From positions 1-64,000 of the forward strand of contig CALIZL010000020.1 in NCBI GenBank assembly GCA_938028745.1: DNA of 64,000 nucleotides, read 5' to 3'. Source of the DNA: an uncultured Prevotella sp. (GTDB lineage: Bacteria; Bacteroidota; Bacteroidia; Bacteroidales; Bacteroidaceae). Within the stretch, counting starts at the first letter, position 1. The number at the start of each line of letters is the position of its first letter. Below the pieces are notes generated by a model. That model worked only from the letters and a program-made list of their open reading frames with translations. It ran no database searches and was not told the origin of the DNA. Below, piece by piece: positions 43,433 to 52,544 of the stretch. The position numbers and the translations under genes are program-made.

Positions 43433-43665
43433 TATTGCTGTCCGGTAAAAATAAACTGAAAGTTCTGTATCTCTTTATCCATCGGTATTGCAGCCGTTTT
43501 ACTCATCCAGGGGCTTGGTTTTCATTTTCAAACTGTAAGTATTATAAAATGCACTTCTTTTGATAAGAAAAGACCTATAATAACCGATAATTCTAAGAAA
43601 TAATAAGGTTAAGTCTATTTTAACTAACACAGATATTCCCCAAAAAGTTTTACCGGACAGCAATA
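43433..43665. mobile_element. 233-bp element with perfect 18-bp terminal inverted repeats (MITE-like or IS remnant)
   Basis: TATTGCTGTCCGGTAAAA (43433-43450) and its exact reverse complement (43648-43665) flank AT-rich sequence with no intact gene. On the minus strand a short frame inside the left end (MSKTAAIPMDKEIQ...TGQQ) runs into the repeat, which could be the last codons of a lost transposase. No obvious target duplication was seen. It lies between the ligase terminator and the 3' end of the ankyrin gene. Confidence 0.75.
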
Positions 43666-43690
43666 GTTTTTTTTATGAGCTGTTGCCCAA

Positions 43691-44425
43691 TCACCCGTTC
43701 TTCTTGGCTCGGCGTCTACCTGATGTTATCCTGCGGTTACTTGCCTTTTTTTCTAGTATTCGTATGATTTGCATGTGTTTCTGCTGTTTTGCATAATAGA
43801 GCGCAGTTCGCCCCTCTTCGTCTTTTATTCCTTTCTTTGCTCCATATTTCAACAGCAACAGAACCATATCTTTATTCCCTTCCATGACGGCTTTGATTAG
43901 CGGACATTCGATATAGTCGCCACCTAAGTTGCCCAATCCATTGGCTTTTGCGCCATGTTTTAATAGTAGCGAGGCTATTGCTACGTTGTTCACATTGCAA
44001 CTTGCCGCCAAAGGGCACAGTCCATTCTCGTTATAAGGTCTGTTTGGGTCTGCTCCCATAGTCAGTAGTTGTTTCACCAAGTCTTCATCTTCATTGTTAA
44101 TAGCCATGTAAAGTGCATCATATATAAATACCTCATCGGAAAAAACCTCGTCTATATTCGCTTTCATGGCAATCAGTTTCTGTATGGCAGGCTTGTTTTT
44201 ATATAGACACGCATAGCCTAACAGCGAATAAGAGTGGTCAGAATCCAAGGGAATAAAGGAATCTACATTGTTTATATACTTCATATTAGCCGCCAATTCA
44301 GCAGGGTTATCTGTCTGTATGGCCTTTATAGCAGAGCGGTAATAATCTTTCTGCACAGCGTTTTGGGCATGTCCCAGACTGGCCATGCAGAGCAAAAGGA
44401 GTGCAAAGAAGAGCGTCTTTTTCAT
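43691..44425 (-). CDS. Secreted ankyrin-repeat protein
   Basis: A 244-residue protein with a signal peptide ending SLGHAQ (~21) and four to five ankyrin repeats between ~60 and 225 (for example DEDLVKQLLTMGADPNRP, VAIASLLLKHGAKANGL, NKDMVLLLLKYGAKKG, EGRTALYYAKQQKHMQIIRIL). The C terminus is strongly basic (SGRRRAKKNG). Ankyrin repeats bind proteins; the partner is unknown, and the signal peptide places it in the periplasm or outside. It ends 25 bases from the inverted-repeat element. Composition is a little more AT-rich than in the large neighbours. Confidence 0.8.
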   Translation of the reverse strand: MKKTLFFALLLLCMASLGHAQNAVQKDYYRSAIKAIQTDNPAELAANMKYINNVDSFIPLDSDHSYSLLGYACLYKNKPAIQKLIAMKANIDEVFSDEVFIYDALYMAINNEDEDLVKQLLTMGADPNRPYNENGLCPLAASCNVNNVAIASLLLKHGAKANGLGNLGGDYIECPLIKAVMEGNKDMVLLLLKYGAKKGIKDEEGRTALYYAKQQKHMQIIRILEKKASNRRITSGRRRAKKNG

Positions 44426-44464
44426 TAGATACTGTATATTATTATGTTAATTGCACACCGCCAT

Positions 44465-47230
44465 TTAATCATCAAACAGCCTAAGCCTATTTTTACGCGC
44501 CTCTTCAATGGGCAACAGCTTTTGTTGCTTGTCTTGATAGCCCGCTCTTAGACTTTCGTATTTGTCGTTGAGCTCACTAACATAGGCTGTTTCTTCACTC
44601 TTGTTCAGCAGTCTGGCTGCAGCCAACGAGTTTTGGCTGGCATCTTTCATCCAAACCACAGGTCCTCCATACACGGGTGCTATCTTCAAGGCAACGTGCA
44701 GCTGACTGGTAGTTGCGCCCCCAATCATGATGGGGATGTCCAGACCAGCCTTCTCCATCTCTTGCGCCACGTTAATCATTTCTTCTAGCGAAGGCGTGAT
44801 AAGTCCGCTCAGTCCGATGATGTCCGCCTTTTCTTCAATGGCCTTCTTGATAATCTGTTCGGCAGGAACCATCACGCCAAGGTCTATCACCTCGTAGTTG
44901 TTGCAGGCCATCACCACCGCCACGATGTTCTTGCCGATGTCGTGCACATCGCCTTTCACCGTAGCCAGGATAACTTTACCGGCTTTCGTTGCTCCCACTT
45001 TCTTTTCTTTCTCGATGTAAGGTTGCAGAATGGCCACGGCCTGTTTCATCGTTCGTGCCGTCTTTACAACTTGTGGAAGAAACATCTTGCCTGCCCCAAA
45101 AAGTTCGCCAACCTCGTTCATGCCTGCCATCAAAGGGCCTTCAATGATGTCTACGGCATGCGGATAATGCTCCAAAGCCAAGTGCAGGTCTTCGTCCAGA
45201 TGGTCGCCAATGCCTTTGCGAAGTGCGTATTTCAGACGTTCATCCAACTCTAAACTTCTCCATTCTTCTTCCGCTTGCTTTTGTGTACCGGCGTCGCCAC
45301 TTGCCATACCTGCCTTTCGGCGTTCTTCCTCTTCCTTTTTCTTGTTGGCCAACTCAATCAAGGCCTCGGCCGCATTGGGCTTTCGGTTGAGGATAACGTC
45401 TTCGATAATCTCCAATTCATCGGTGGGAATGTCGCTGTAAGTAACCTTCGACGATGGGTTTACGATGCCAAAGTCCATGCCTTCGTTGATGGCGTGGTAC
45501 AAAAACACGGCGTGCATGGCCTCGCGAATATAGTTGTTGCCCCTAAACGAGAACGAAAGGTTGCTTACGCCGCCGCTGATATGCGTGCCAGGCAGGTTCT
45601 TACGTATCCACGCTATCGAACGAATGAACTCGTATGCATAGTTGTCGTGTTCTTCAATGCCCGTTGCGATGGCCAAAATATTCGGGTCGAAGATGATGTC
45701 TAGCGGGTTCATGCCCACTTCTTGCGTAAGAATGCGGTATGCGCGCTGCGCTATTTCTATTCTCCGTTCAAAGGTTGTGGCTTGTCCTTGCTCGTCGAAA
45801 CACATCACCACGCATGCTGCACCAAAGCGTTTCAAGGCTCGTGCGTGTTCAATAAACTGTTCTTCGCCCTCTTTCAGCGAAATAGAGTTAACGATACATT
45901 TGCCTTGCACGCATTTAAGGCCTGCCATGATGACATCCCATTTAGAAGAGTCGATCATGATGGGCACGCGTGCGATGTCGGGTTCAGCCGCAATCATGTT
46001 GAGAAACGTGGTCATTTCTTTTTCCGCATCAAGCAAACCGTCGTCCATGTTGATGTCTAGCACCAATGCGCCATCGGTTACCTGTTTGCGTGCAATGCTT
46101 ATGGCCTCGTCGTATTGTCCTTCCTTGATAAGTCGAAGAAACTTTTTGCTTCCTGCCACGTTGCATCGTTCGCCCACATTAACGAAGTTAACTTCGGGCG
46201 TAACGTTTAGCATTTCTAGGCCAGAGAGCCAAAGCGTGGCGGGTTTGTTCACCACGGCGTGTGGCGTTTTCCCTTTGGCCAAAGCCGCATAGCTGGCAAT
46301 AAACTTGTCGTCGGTGCCACAACAGCCGCCAATGATGTTCACCAAGCCTTCGTTTATAAATTGGGCTATCTGCGGCGACATGCTTTCTGCGGTCTCATCA
46401 TATTGTCCCATCGTGTTGGGCAATCCTGCATTGGGGTAAGCCGAGATGTAGTAGGGCGCTTTGCTCGCCAATTCTTTGAGGAAAGGTTTCATTTGGTCGG
46501 CACCGAAAGAGCAGTTAAGCCCAACCGAGAAGATGGGGTACGAACTGATGCTGGCAAGAAAGCCCTCTATGGTTTGTCCGCTAAGGGTTCGTCCTGCCAA
46601 GTCGCTCACCGTCATACTGAGCATGATGGGCTGTTCAACGCCTTGCATTTGCATCTCGGTTATGGTGGCATCGATGGCAGCTTTGGCGTTAAGCGTGTCG
46701 AAAATGGTTTCTATCAAGATGGCATCTACACCGCCTTCTATCAGCGCGCCCACTTGTTCGCGATAGGCATCAAATAGTTGGTCGTAGGTAATGTCGCGTG
46801 CGGCGGCATCGCTAACGTCGGGACTCATCGAGCAAGTTTTGTTCGTTGGACCAACCGAACCACACACAAAGCGCGGCCATTGGGGTGTGCTAAATTCGTC
46901 GGCGGCCTTTCGTGCCAGTTTTGCACCTGCCAAAGCCATTGGCCGCGATAGGTGTTCGAGTTGATAATCGGCTTGCGATATGAGTTGCGAAGAAAAGGTA
47001 TTCGTCTCAATGAGGTCGGCACCTGCGGCCAAATACCTGCGGTGAATGTCGAGAATGAGGTCGGGACGAGTGATATTCAGCACGTCGTTGTTGCCTTTTA
47101 GCTGACCTTCATGTTCTGCCAAATCGGCATTTCTGAAGTCTTTTTCCTCCAAGTTGTAGTCTTGAATCATGGTTCCCAACGCACCATCTAGTATCATGAT
47201 GCGCTGTTTTATAATATCCTGAATTTTCAT
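44465..47230 (-). CDS. metH: Cobalamin-dependent methionine synthase lacking the reactivation domain
   Basis: A 921-residue MetH. The homocysteine domain comes first (~1-320; ILDGALGTMIQ, zinc ligands in GLNCSFGADQM and GGCCGT). Then come the methyltetrahydrofolate domain (~340-620; NVGERCNVAGSKKF, DINMDDGLLDAEKEM), the cap (~640-730) and the B12 domain (~735-890) with cobalt ligand His763 in GDVHDIG. The protein stops there, without the C-terminal AdoMet-binding reactivation domain of the ~1,227-residue E. coli enzyme, so reactivation would need a separate protein. The start at 47230 is preceded by AGGAGAGG; the frame is open further up. Downstream of smpB. Confidence 0.93.
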   Translation of the reverse strand: MKIQDIIKQRIMILDGALGTMIQDYNLEEKDFRNADLAEHEGQLKGNNDVLNITRPDLILDIHRRYLAAGADLIETNTFSSQLISQADYQLEHLSRPMALAGAKLARKAADEFSTPQWPRFVCGSVGPTNKTCSMSPDVSDAAARDITYDQLFDAYREQVGALIEGGVDAILIETIFDTLNAKAAIDATITEMQMQGVEQPIMLSMTVSDLAGRTLSGQTIEGFLASISSYPIFSVGLNCSFGADQMKPFLKELASKAPYYISAYPNAGLPNTMGQYDETAESMSPQIAQFINEGLVNIIGGCCGTDDKFIASYAALAKGKTPHAVVNKPATLWLSGLEMLNVTPEVNFVNVGERCNVAGSKKFLRLIKEGQYDEAISIARKQVTDGALVLDINMDDGLLDAEKEMTTFLNMIAAEPDIARVPIMIDSSKWDVIMAGLKCVQGKCIVNSISLKEGEEQFIEHARALKRFGAACVVMCFDEQGQATTFERRIEIAQRAYRILTQEVGMNPLDIIFDPNILAIATGIEEHDNYAYEFIRSIAWIRKNLPGTHISGGVSNLSFSFRGNNYIREAMHAVFLYHAINEGMDFGIVNPSSKVTYSDIPTDELEIIEDVILNRKPNAAEALIELANKKKEEEERRKAGMASGDAGTQKQAEEEWRSLELDERLKYALRKGIGDHLDEDLHLALEHYPHAVDIIEGPLMAGMNEVGELFGAGKMFLPQVVKTARTMKQAVAILQPYIEKEKKVGATKAGKVILATVKGDVHDIGKNIVAVVMACNNYEVIDLGVMVPAEQIIKKAIEEKADIIGLSGLITPSLEEMINVAQEMEKAGLDIPIMIGGATTSQLHVALKIAPVYGGPVVWMKDASQNSLAAARLLNKSEETAYVSELNDKYESLRAGYQDKQQKLLPIEEARKNRLRLFDD

Positions 47231-47330
47231 CTTGTCGACCTCTCCTTTCCCATTTACGCCCATTGGCGTGTTTAACTAACTCTGCATTGGTTTTGTAAAA
47301 CGGCCTGTGGCAATGTTTCAACCAGTTTTC

Positions 47331-47810
47331 TTAATACCGCTTTATTGCCCTGTCCATTTGTCGGCGGTCTTCTTTCTCTTTAAGTGTTTGCCGCTTGTCG
47401 AACTCTTTCTTACCGCGCACCAGTGCGATGTCTACCTTTGCCCGTCCATGTGGGTCGATAAACACGAGTGTTGGCACGATGGTAAAGCCCATTTGCTTGC
47501 TAGCCTCTTGCAGTTTGCGTATCTCGCGTTTGGTGAGCAACAGCTTGCGGTCGCGTTTGGCCTCGTGGTTGGCATACGAACCGTAGAAATAGGGCGAAAT
47601 GTTCATGCCCTTTACCCATAGTTCGCCATTGTTGATATAGCAAAAGCTGTCTACCAGCGAGGCCTTGCCCATGCGGATAGACTTTATTTCCGTTCCCGTA
47701 AGAACGATGCCGGCCATAAACGTTTCAACGAAGAAGTATTCGAACGAAGCCTTCTTGTTCCTTATCTGTACGGCACTTTTCTTTCTTATCGAATCTGTTT
47801 CTTTGCCCAT
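47331..47810 (-). CDS. smpB: SsrA-binding protein
   Basis: A 159-residue SmpB, which binds tmRNA for trans-translation. Conserved segments are NKKASFEYFFVETFMAGIVLTGTEIKSIR, YINNGELWVKGMNISPY, HEAKRDRKLLL and the C-terminal tail KRQTLKEKEDRRQMDRAIK. The frame is open upstream to 47861, but the ATG at 47810 (MGKETDS) is preceded by AAAGGAC and gives the usual length. It lies 59 bases after the DMP19 gene and 100 bases before metH. Confidence 0.94.
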   Translation of the reverse strand: MGKETDSIRKKSAVQIRNKKASFEYFFVETFMAGIVLTGTEIKSIRMGKASLVDSFCYINNGELWVKGMNISPYFYGSYANHEAKRDRKLLLTKREIRKLQEASKQMGFTIVPTLVFIDPHGRAKVDIALVRGKKEFDKRQTLKEKEDRRQMDRAIKRY

Positions 47811-47869
47811 TGTTTGTCCTTTCTTTCTAAATGTGGCTTGGTTGCTAGTTAGCCCGTGCAACAGCCGTT

Positions 47870-48379
47870 CTAGTTCACAATTTCTGCAAACTCTTCTATA
47901 TGCTCATCTATATATTGTGCAATGGCAGTCGTCCACTCTTCTTCGTGTTCAACGAAGGTGTCGTCGAAGTCGTCGAATACGGGGAACTGCTCGAAAAGCG
48001 ACATGAACTCCTCATCGGTGCAGTCTTTTTCTATCTCCTCATGATACTTCTTGTAGTAGGAGTGCACCTTGCTTACGAGTCGCCCCAATTCTGTAATTCC
48101 CCATTGCTTGACCATCTTGGCAAAGGGATTGAGGAAGATAAAGCCGCCATAGCCGTTGTGTATCAGTTGGATGAACCCTCCGTCCATTACCTCGTCGCGC
48201 AGAATGCGATAAGCCAAGAGTGTTATTTGGCTGGCGTTGAGCTGCGACATGGTGTCGGCGGTTAGCTTTCCGCCCACAGCATCATTGATGGCATCTACAA
48301 AGATGTCTACAAAGGCGTCCATTCCCTCTTCTGCCGCTTGTCTTAAAGCGGCATCGCTAACTGTTACTTTGTTGGGCAT
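47870..48379 (-). CDS. DMP19 (DUF4375) family protein
   Basis: A 169-residue acidic, helical cytoplasmic protein matching the DMP19/DUF4375 fold: LNASQITLLAYRILRDEVMDGGFIQLIHNGYGGFIFLNPFAK is characteristic and the second half is strongly acidic. Family members include a DNA-mimic protein from Neisseria, but most are uncharacterised and the DNA-mimic role should not be assumed. It starts nine bases after the end of the frame of repeat E and has a promoter of its own at 48407-48441. Confidence 0.8.
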   Translation of the reverse strand: MPNKVTVSDAALRQAAEEGMDAFVDIFVDAINDAVGGKLTADTMSQLNASQITLLAYRILRDEVMDGGFIQLIHNGYGGFIFLNPFAKMVKQWGITELGRLVSKVHSYYKKYHEEIEKDCTDEEFMSLFEQFPVFDDFDDTFVEHEEEWTTAIAQYIDEHIEEFAEIVN

Positions 48380-48388
48380 AGTTGAATG

Positions 48389-48613
48389 TTATATAATAAA
48401 TGTGTACAAAGTTACAACAAAACCGCGTAACGCCTGCAAAATAGGGGTAATAAAGTGCGCAATGGGGTGTTCTGCCACCTTTCTAAATGCCAACCTCTGC
48501 TCTACAACTGCTCGCGCTGGCGGTCGTAAGCGTGTGTTTTTCCTATGCCAGTTGCCCACCCGCATGTTCACGCATAATCGTTTTTGTCTAGTTTTTAGCA
48601 AGGAATTTAACAT
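48389..48613 (-). CDS. Possible short ORF of composite repeat E (74 aa)
   Basis: Starts MLNSLLKTRQKRL after GCAGAAAGGGCACTCATA. The nucleotide match with the other copies extends to CAGCGCGAGC, but the frame differs there by one base. The tail runs through the DMP19 promoter and ends nine bases before its ATG. Unknown product. Confidence 0.28.
   Translation of the reverse strand: MLNSLLKTRQKRLCVNMRVGNWHRKNTRLRPPARAVVEQRLAFRKVAEHPIAHFITPILQALRGFVVTLYTFII
48407..48441 (-). promoter_or_regulatory. Promoter of the DMP19-smpB-metH unit
   Basis: On the minus strand TTTTG (48437-48441) and TAACTTTG (48407-48414) are 22 bases apart. It gives a leader of about 20-25 bases for the DMP19 gene. Confidence 0.5.
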
Positions 48614-48774
48614 TATGAGTGCCCTTTCTGCTCACCAACCGCCCACCTTGCCGCAAAAAATCGATTCTCGTGAAGGTTTGTTATGGTGCAAAAAGGGGGT
48701 TGTTTGTGCATGCGGGAAAATGAATTTTTATTTAAACTGCCTATCACTAACACCCGTTTTCAGGCCTTTTTCAG

Positions 48775-48920
48775 CAAAATGGAGTGCGTTTTGCCGCTAA
48801 ACGGAGTGCATTTTGGTGCTAAATGCAATGCGTTTTGGTACAAAATGGAGTGCGTTTTGGTGCTAAATGCAAGGTAAAATGCTGCTAAATGCAGTGTAAA
48901 AGGGTGCTAAACGCGGGATG
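48775..48920 (-). repeat. ~22-bp unit array in repeat E
   Basis: Six units such as GCAAAATGGAGTGCGTTTTG and GGTGCTAAATGCAATGCG. They become irregular (GGTGCTAAACGCGGG) toward 48920. Confidence 0.8.
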
Positions 48921-49239
48921 AAAAGTATAAAAATCCGCTGTAATGGTATAAATAAAACCTTCTTGAACCACGAAATATGTGGCTCATAGGGGCAAAATGT
49001 CTATCGAAAAGTGGGTTTTTAGGGGTAAAATGGGTGTATTTGAGCTTGAAAAAAATCGGACTTCCAACCAAACTAGAAAGGCTAAATGGTGCAAAACGCG
49101 GGTTTCGTTTTTGAAAACAGCCAGGGTGAGGGGTGTGAAAGGTTAAAAATGGTAGGCATTTGCCTACTTTTTAGCATATTTTTTCGCTAGAATGGAGTGT
49201 TATATAGAACTGTTTTGTAAAATAAATAACAAGAATTTA

Positions 49240-49420
49240 AGCTTTTGAGTTTTTGAGTTTGTAAGTTGATGAGTTTGTGAGTTTGTGAGTTGATGAGTTT
49301 GTAAGTTGAGAGCTTGTGAGTTTGTAAGTTTGTAAGTTGATGAGTTTGTAAGTTGAGAGCTTGTGAATTTGTGAGTTTGTAAGTTGATGAGTTTGTAAGT
49401 TGATGAGTTTGTAAGTTGTT
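49240..49420 (-). repeat. 7/8-base tandem tract of repeat E
   Basis: About twenty-four units GAGTTTGT, AAGTTGAT and GAGTTGAT as read on the plus strand. Two longer blocks containing AGTTGAGAGCTTGTGA recur, showing a second-order duplication of about 60 bases. Confidence 0.88.
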
Positions 49421-49744
49421 TTGAATGTTACTATATTTTTTTCTATACGCCATGTATGAGAGGAGCAATTATCTTGTTTTACCACACCCCAAAGATAATA
49501 AACTCCTCTGAGTATATAGAAACATTAAAAGTGAAGACGGCTTCTGCATGTAGAAATTAACTTCTTATGAGCTACTTGACAAATATGAAGTTGAAGTATC
49601 TGTACAAGACGTTTATAGTCGCACCATAAATCGTTTAGTACTTAAACATTGATGGCAATCTGCGGGATACGAACATACGTACAAAGCCATTGCTTTTGCC
49701 CACTGCTTGCCTTCACGCTTACACCTCGCCACAAACACGCACCA

Positions 49745-52222
49745 TTAGTCCTGAAAATAAACCCTGTTTACCCTGTTGCTGATGCCTGTTAGTACCTCGT
49801 AAGGAATGGTTTGCAGCGCATCAGACAGCACTGTTACGGGCAAGTTGTCGCCGAATATCTCCACCCTGTCGCCTTCGTTACAGTCTATCCCCGTCACATC
49901 AATCATGGCTACGTCCATGCAGATGTTGCCAACATATTCTGCTCGTTGGTTGTTCACCAAGCAATAGCCGTTGCGGTTGCCCAATCGCCTGTTCAATCCA
50001 TCGGCATATCCAATGGGTATGGCCGCTATCACGCTATCGTGTTCAATGGCTCCGCGGCGCGAATAGCCCACAGTGTCGCCGGCCTTTACCTTGCGCAGTT
50101 GCAGAATGGTGGTGCGCAGGGTGCTCACATTGTTGATGATGGCGTTGGTTCGAGGGTTAATTCCATATAGGCCCAGCCCCAAGCGACACATGTCTAGCTG
50201 ACGTTGCGGAAAATGTTCTATGCCTGCCGAGTTGTCGATATGGCGGAGAATGTGGTGCTCGAAGGCAGCCTGCAACATCCTACTGCCTTTATCAAATCGT
50301 TCGAACTGCTGCTGCGAGAAGTCGTCGAACTGGTCGGCATCAGACCCTACAAAATGCGAAAACACCGATTTGGGTATCAAGGCGTTTTGGTTGTGCAGGC
50401 GTTCTATCAGTCGCGGAACATCTTTTTCGGGGTCGAACCCTAGGCGGTGCATGCCTGTATCCAGCTTTATATGAACGGGAAATCCCGTTATTCCCTCTTT
50501 CTCGGCAGCCTTAATGAGAGCCTCCAACAGGCGGAAACTATACACTTCGGGTTCCAAATCGTAGTCGAACATGGTTTTGAAGGCCGTCATTTCGGGGTTC
50601 ATTATCATGATGTTGCTGCTTATTCCGTTGCGTCTTAGCGTCGCTCCTTCGTCGGCAACAGCCACAGCAAGGTAATCTGCACGATGGTCTTGCAGGGTCT
50701 TTGCTATCTCTACGGCTCCTGCACCATAGCCGTCAGCCTTAATCATGCACACCAACTTGGTGTTGGGGTGCATCATAGCACGATAATAATTCAAGTTGTC
50801 TATCATGGCATTGAGGTTCACTTCGAGTGTGGTTTCGTGCACTTTCTTCACCATGAGTTCGGTTAATTGGTCGAAACCAAAACTTCGTGCGCCTTTAAGT
50901 AGTACCACCTCGTTGCGCAATTGCTTAAAAACATCGCTATGTATGAAATCTTCTACCGAGGCGAAGAAATGCCGTTCTGCCAACCTGATGCTTTCTTTGT
51001 TGGCGCAAATCTTCGGTCCGATGCCGATAAACTTCTGCACGCCGCGTTGTTCGGCCAAGCCCGACACCTCTTTATATAGTTCAGCATCGGGCAGTCCGCT
51101 TTGCAAAATGTCGCTCAACACTAACGTTCGTTGCTGCCCATTGTGGTCGGGGCGGCGGTTCATAAAGTCGAGAGCGATGTCCAACGAGTTAATATCCGAG
51201 TTGTACGAGTCGTTGATGAGCGTGCATCCGTTAAGTCCTTCTTTCACTTCCAGTCGCATAGCCACGGGTTCGAGCCGTCTCATGCGTTCGTCTATGGTGT
51301 GCGCATCAAGTCCAATATGCAGGCAGATGGTTGCACATACAACAGAATTGCACACCGAGGCATCATCAATGAAGGGCAACGAGTAACTTGCAGGCTGGCC
51401 TCCTTTATATATATAATGTATGGTGGTGTGCGTGGGTTGCTTGTCAATCTTAGTTACAAACAGGGCTGCATTGGGGCTTTTCGTAGACCATGCCAGGCGT
51501 TCGCCCTTGTTGTTGGTTTCGTTCAGCACACGTGCCACCAAGTCGTCGTCGGCATTATACACCATTACCTCGGCTCCTTCGAATAGTCTTAACTTCTCGC
51601 GGCACTTCTCTTCGGGCGTGGCGAAGTTCTCTTCGTGGGCCGAACCTATGTTTGTCAGCACCACAATGTTGGGTTTGATGATGTCGTGTAAAGCCTGCAT
51701 TTCGCCCTTTTGACTGATGCCCGCCTCGAAAATGCCTAGTTGCGAGTGACGATTGAGCAACCAAACAGAGAGCGGAACCCCAATTTGCGAATTGTAACTG
51801 CGCGGACTTCGCGTAACAACCATTTGCGGCGAGAGCAGTTGGTACAGCCATTCTTTCACCATTGTCTTGCCGTTGCTGCCTGTTATGCCCACAACGGGGA
51901 TGTTGAAAGCCTCTCGGTGGCGTTGGGCAAGGCGTTGTAAGGCCTGCCGGGTGGAACTGACACACAAGAAATTGGCATCGCCGAACAAGTCGGCGACACG
52001 GGCTGGCACGTCTTCCACCACAAAGCATCGTACACCGCGACGGTAAAGTTCGGATATATAGTTATGTCCGTCGTTTCGGTTAGACCTCAAAGCGAAGAAC
52101 AATGTCTCTTCTGGAAAACAGAGCGAGCGACTATCGGTGAGCACAAAACTGATGTGCGCCTCGGCATTGCCTAGACGTTGCGCCCCGATAAGCGTTGCAA
52201 CCCTTTCAATGGGATATGTCAT
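49745..52222 (-). CDS. Bifunctional MurF ligase / alanine racemase
   Basis: An 825-residue fusion. The N-terminal MurF part (~1-450) has the ATP loop GITGSNGKT (112-120), FEAGISQKGEM and NDSYNSDINSLDIALD. It adds D-Ala-D-Ala to the UDP-MurNAc-tripeptide. The C-terminal alanine racemase (~455-825) has the PLP Lys in MIKADGYGAGA, VKLDTGMHRLGF and the GYSRRGA / IGYADG region. Making and using D-Ala in one chain is common in Bacteroidota. The frame is open to 52261, but the promoter at 52247-52278 puts the start at 52222 or 52228 (MIMTYP). Confidence 0.93.
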   Translation of the reverse strand: MTYPIERVATLIGAQRLGNAEAHISFVLTDSRSLCFPEETLFFALRSNRNDGHNYISELYRRGVRCFVVEDVPARVADLFGDANFLCVSSTRQALQRLAQRHREAFNIPVVGITGSNGKTMVKEWLYQLLSPQMVVTRSPRSYNSQIGVPLSVWLLNRHSQLGIFEAGISQKGEMQALHDIIKPNIVVLTNIGSAHEENFATPEEKCREKLRLFEGAEVMVYNADDDLVARVLNETNNKGERLAWSTKSPNAALFVTKIDKQPTHTTIHYIYKGGQPASYSLPFIDDASVCNSVVCATICLHIGLDAHTIDERMRRLEPVAMRLEVKEGLNGCTLINDSYNSDINSLDIALDFMNRRPDHNGQQRTLVLSDILQSGLPDAELYKEVSGLAEQRGVQKFIGIGPKICANKESIRLAERHFFASVEDFIHSDVFKQLRNEVVLLKGARSFGFDQLTELMVKKVHETTLEVNLNAMIDNLNYYRAMMHPNTKLVCMIKADGYGAGAVEIAKTLQDHRADYLAVAVADEGATLRRNGISSNIMIMNPEMTAFKTMFDYDLEPEVYSFRLLEALIKAAEKEGITGFPVHIKLDTGMHRLGFDPEKDVPRLIERLHNQNALIPKSVFSHFVGSDADQFDDFSQQQFERFDKGSRMLQAAFEHHILRHIDNSAGIEHFPQRQLDMCRLGLGLYGINPRTNAIINNVSTLRTTILQLRKVKAGDTVGYSRRGAIEHDSVIAAIPIGYADGLNRRLGNRNGYCLVNNQRAEYVGNICMDVAMIDVTGIDCNEGDRVEIFGDNLPVTVLSDALQTIPYEVLTGISNRVNRVYFQD

Positions 52223-52246
52223 TATCATTTGTACTTTTAAGTTGGT

Positions 52247-52278
52247 GCAAAGGTAGTGCAAGTTGATAAAACAGCAAA
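52247..52278 (-). promoter_or_regulatory. Promoter of murF-alr
   Basis: On the minus strand TTTG (52275-52278) and TACCTTTGC (52247-52255) are separated by 19 bases. Its position rules out the start codon at 52261. Confidence 0.75.
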
Positions 52279-52535
52279 ATAAATATAACGGCTATTTGGA
52301 GAATAACCTATGACAGGCCATTTTGACGCCTTTTGACGTGCCTTTGTGAATGGTTATCAAAGGTTTTTGCCAATAATTTGTTCTGAAAGTTTGAATACGT
52401 AAAAAGTGTTACATGTGTTACTTTCCCTTTGTACACGGCATATTCGGCTGAATGCCTAAACTACGCATCATACTTTTTCACTATAATTGTAGTTACTTTT
52501 TTACATAAAAGCATGTGTGTTATGTTTTTTTTATT
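52279..52535. other. Intergenic region between murF-alr and the small barrel gene
   Basis: No gene. It holds direct repeats of TTTTGACG (near 52322 and 52332) upstream of the murF-alr promoter, which might be an operator-like site; this is weak. Confidence 0.3.
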
Positions 52536-52544
52536 TATCTTTGC
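52536..52544 (+). promoter_or_regulatory. -7 element upstream of the small barrel gene
   Basis: A perfect TATCTTTGC, 121 bases before the ATG. No standard -33 is present. Confidence 0.5.

Larger units (their letters stand above)
48389..49540 (-). repeat. Composite repeat copy E
   Basis: A full copy on the minus strand. From the 5' side (right) it has AGAGGAG / CTCCTCT inverted repeats (near 49506 and 49460) around TATCTTTG (49490-49497), a long 7/8-base tract (~49240-49420), TTTTCGCTAGAATGGAG (~49180-49198), a hairpin GAGCCAC / GTGGTTC (~48965-48988), a ~22-bp array (~48775-48920), a conserved block (~48640-48680) and the short frame at 48613. It lies between murF-alr and the DMP19 gene, pointing toward the latter. 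From 49541 to 49744 nothing else was recognised. Confidence 0.86.

Noticed and set aside
48683..48877. Frame across the ~22-bp array of repeat E encoding a Cys/Phe/Trp-rich repeat peptide
   Set aside because: It simply translates the repeat units, has no equivalent start in the other copies and no ribosome-binding site.
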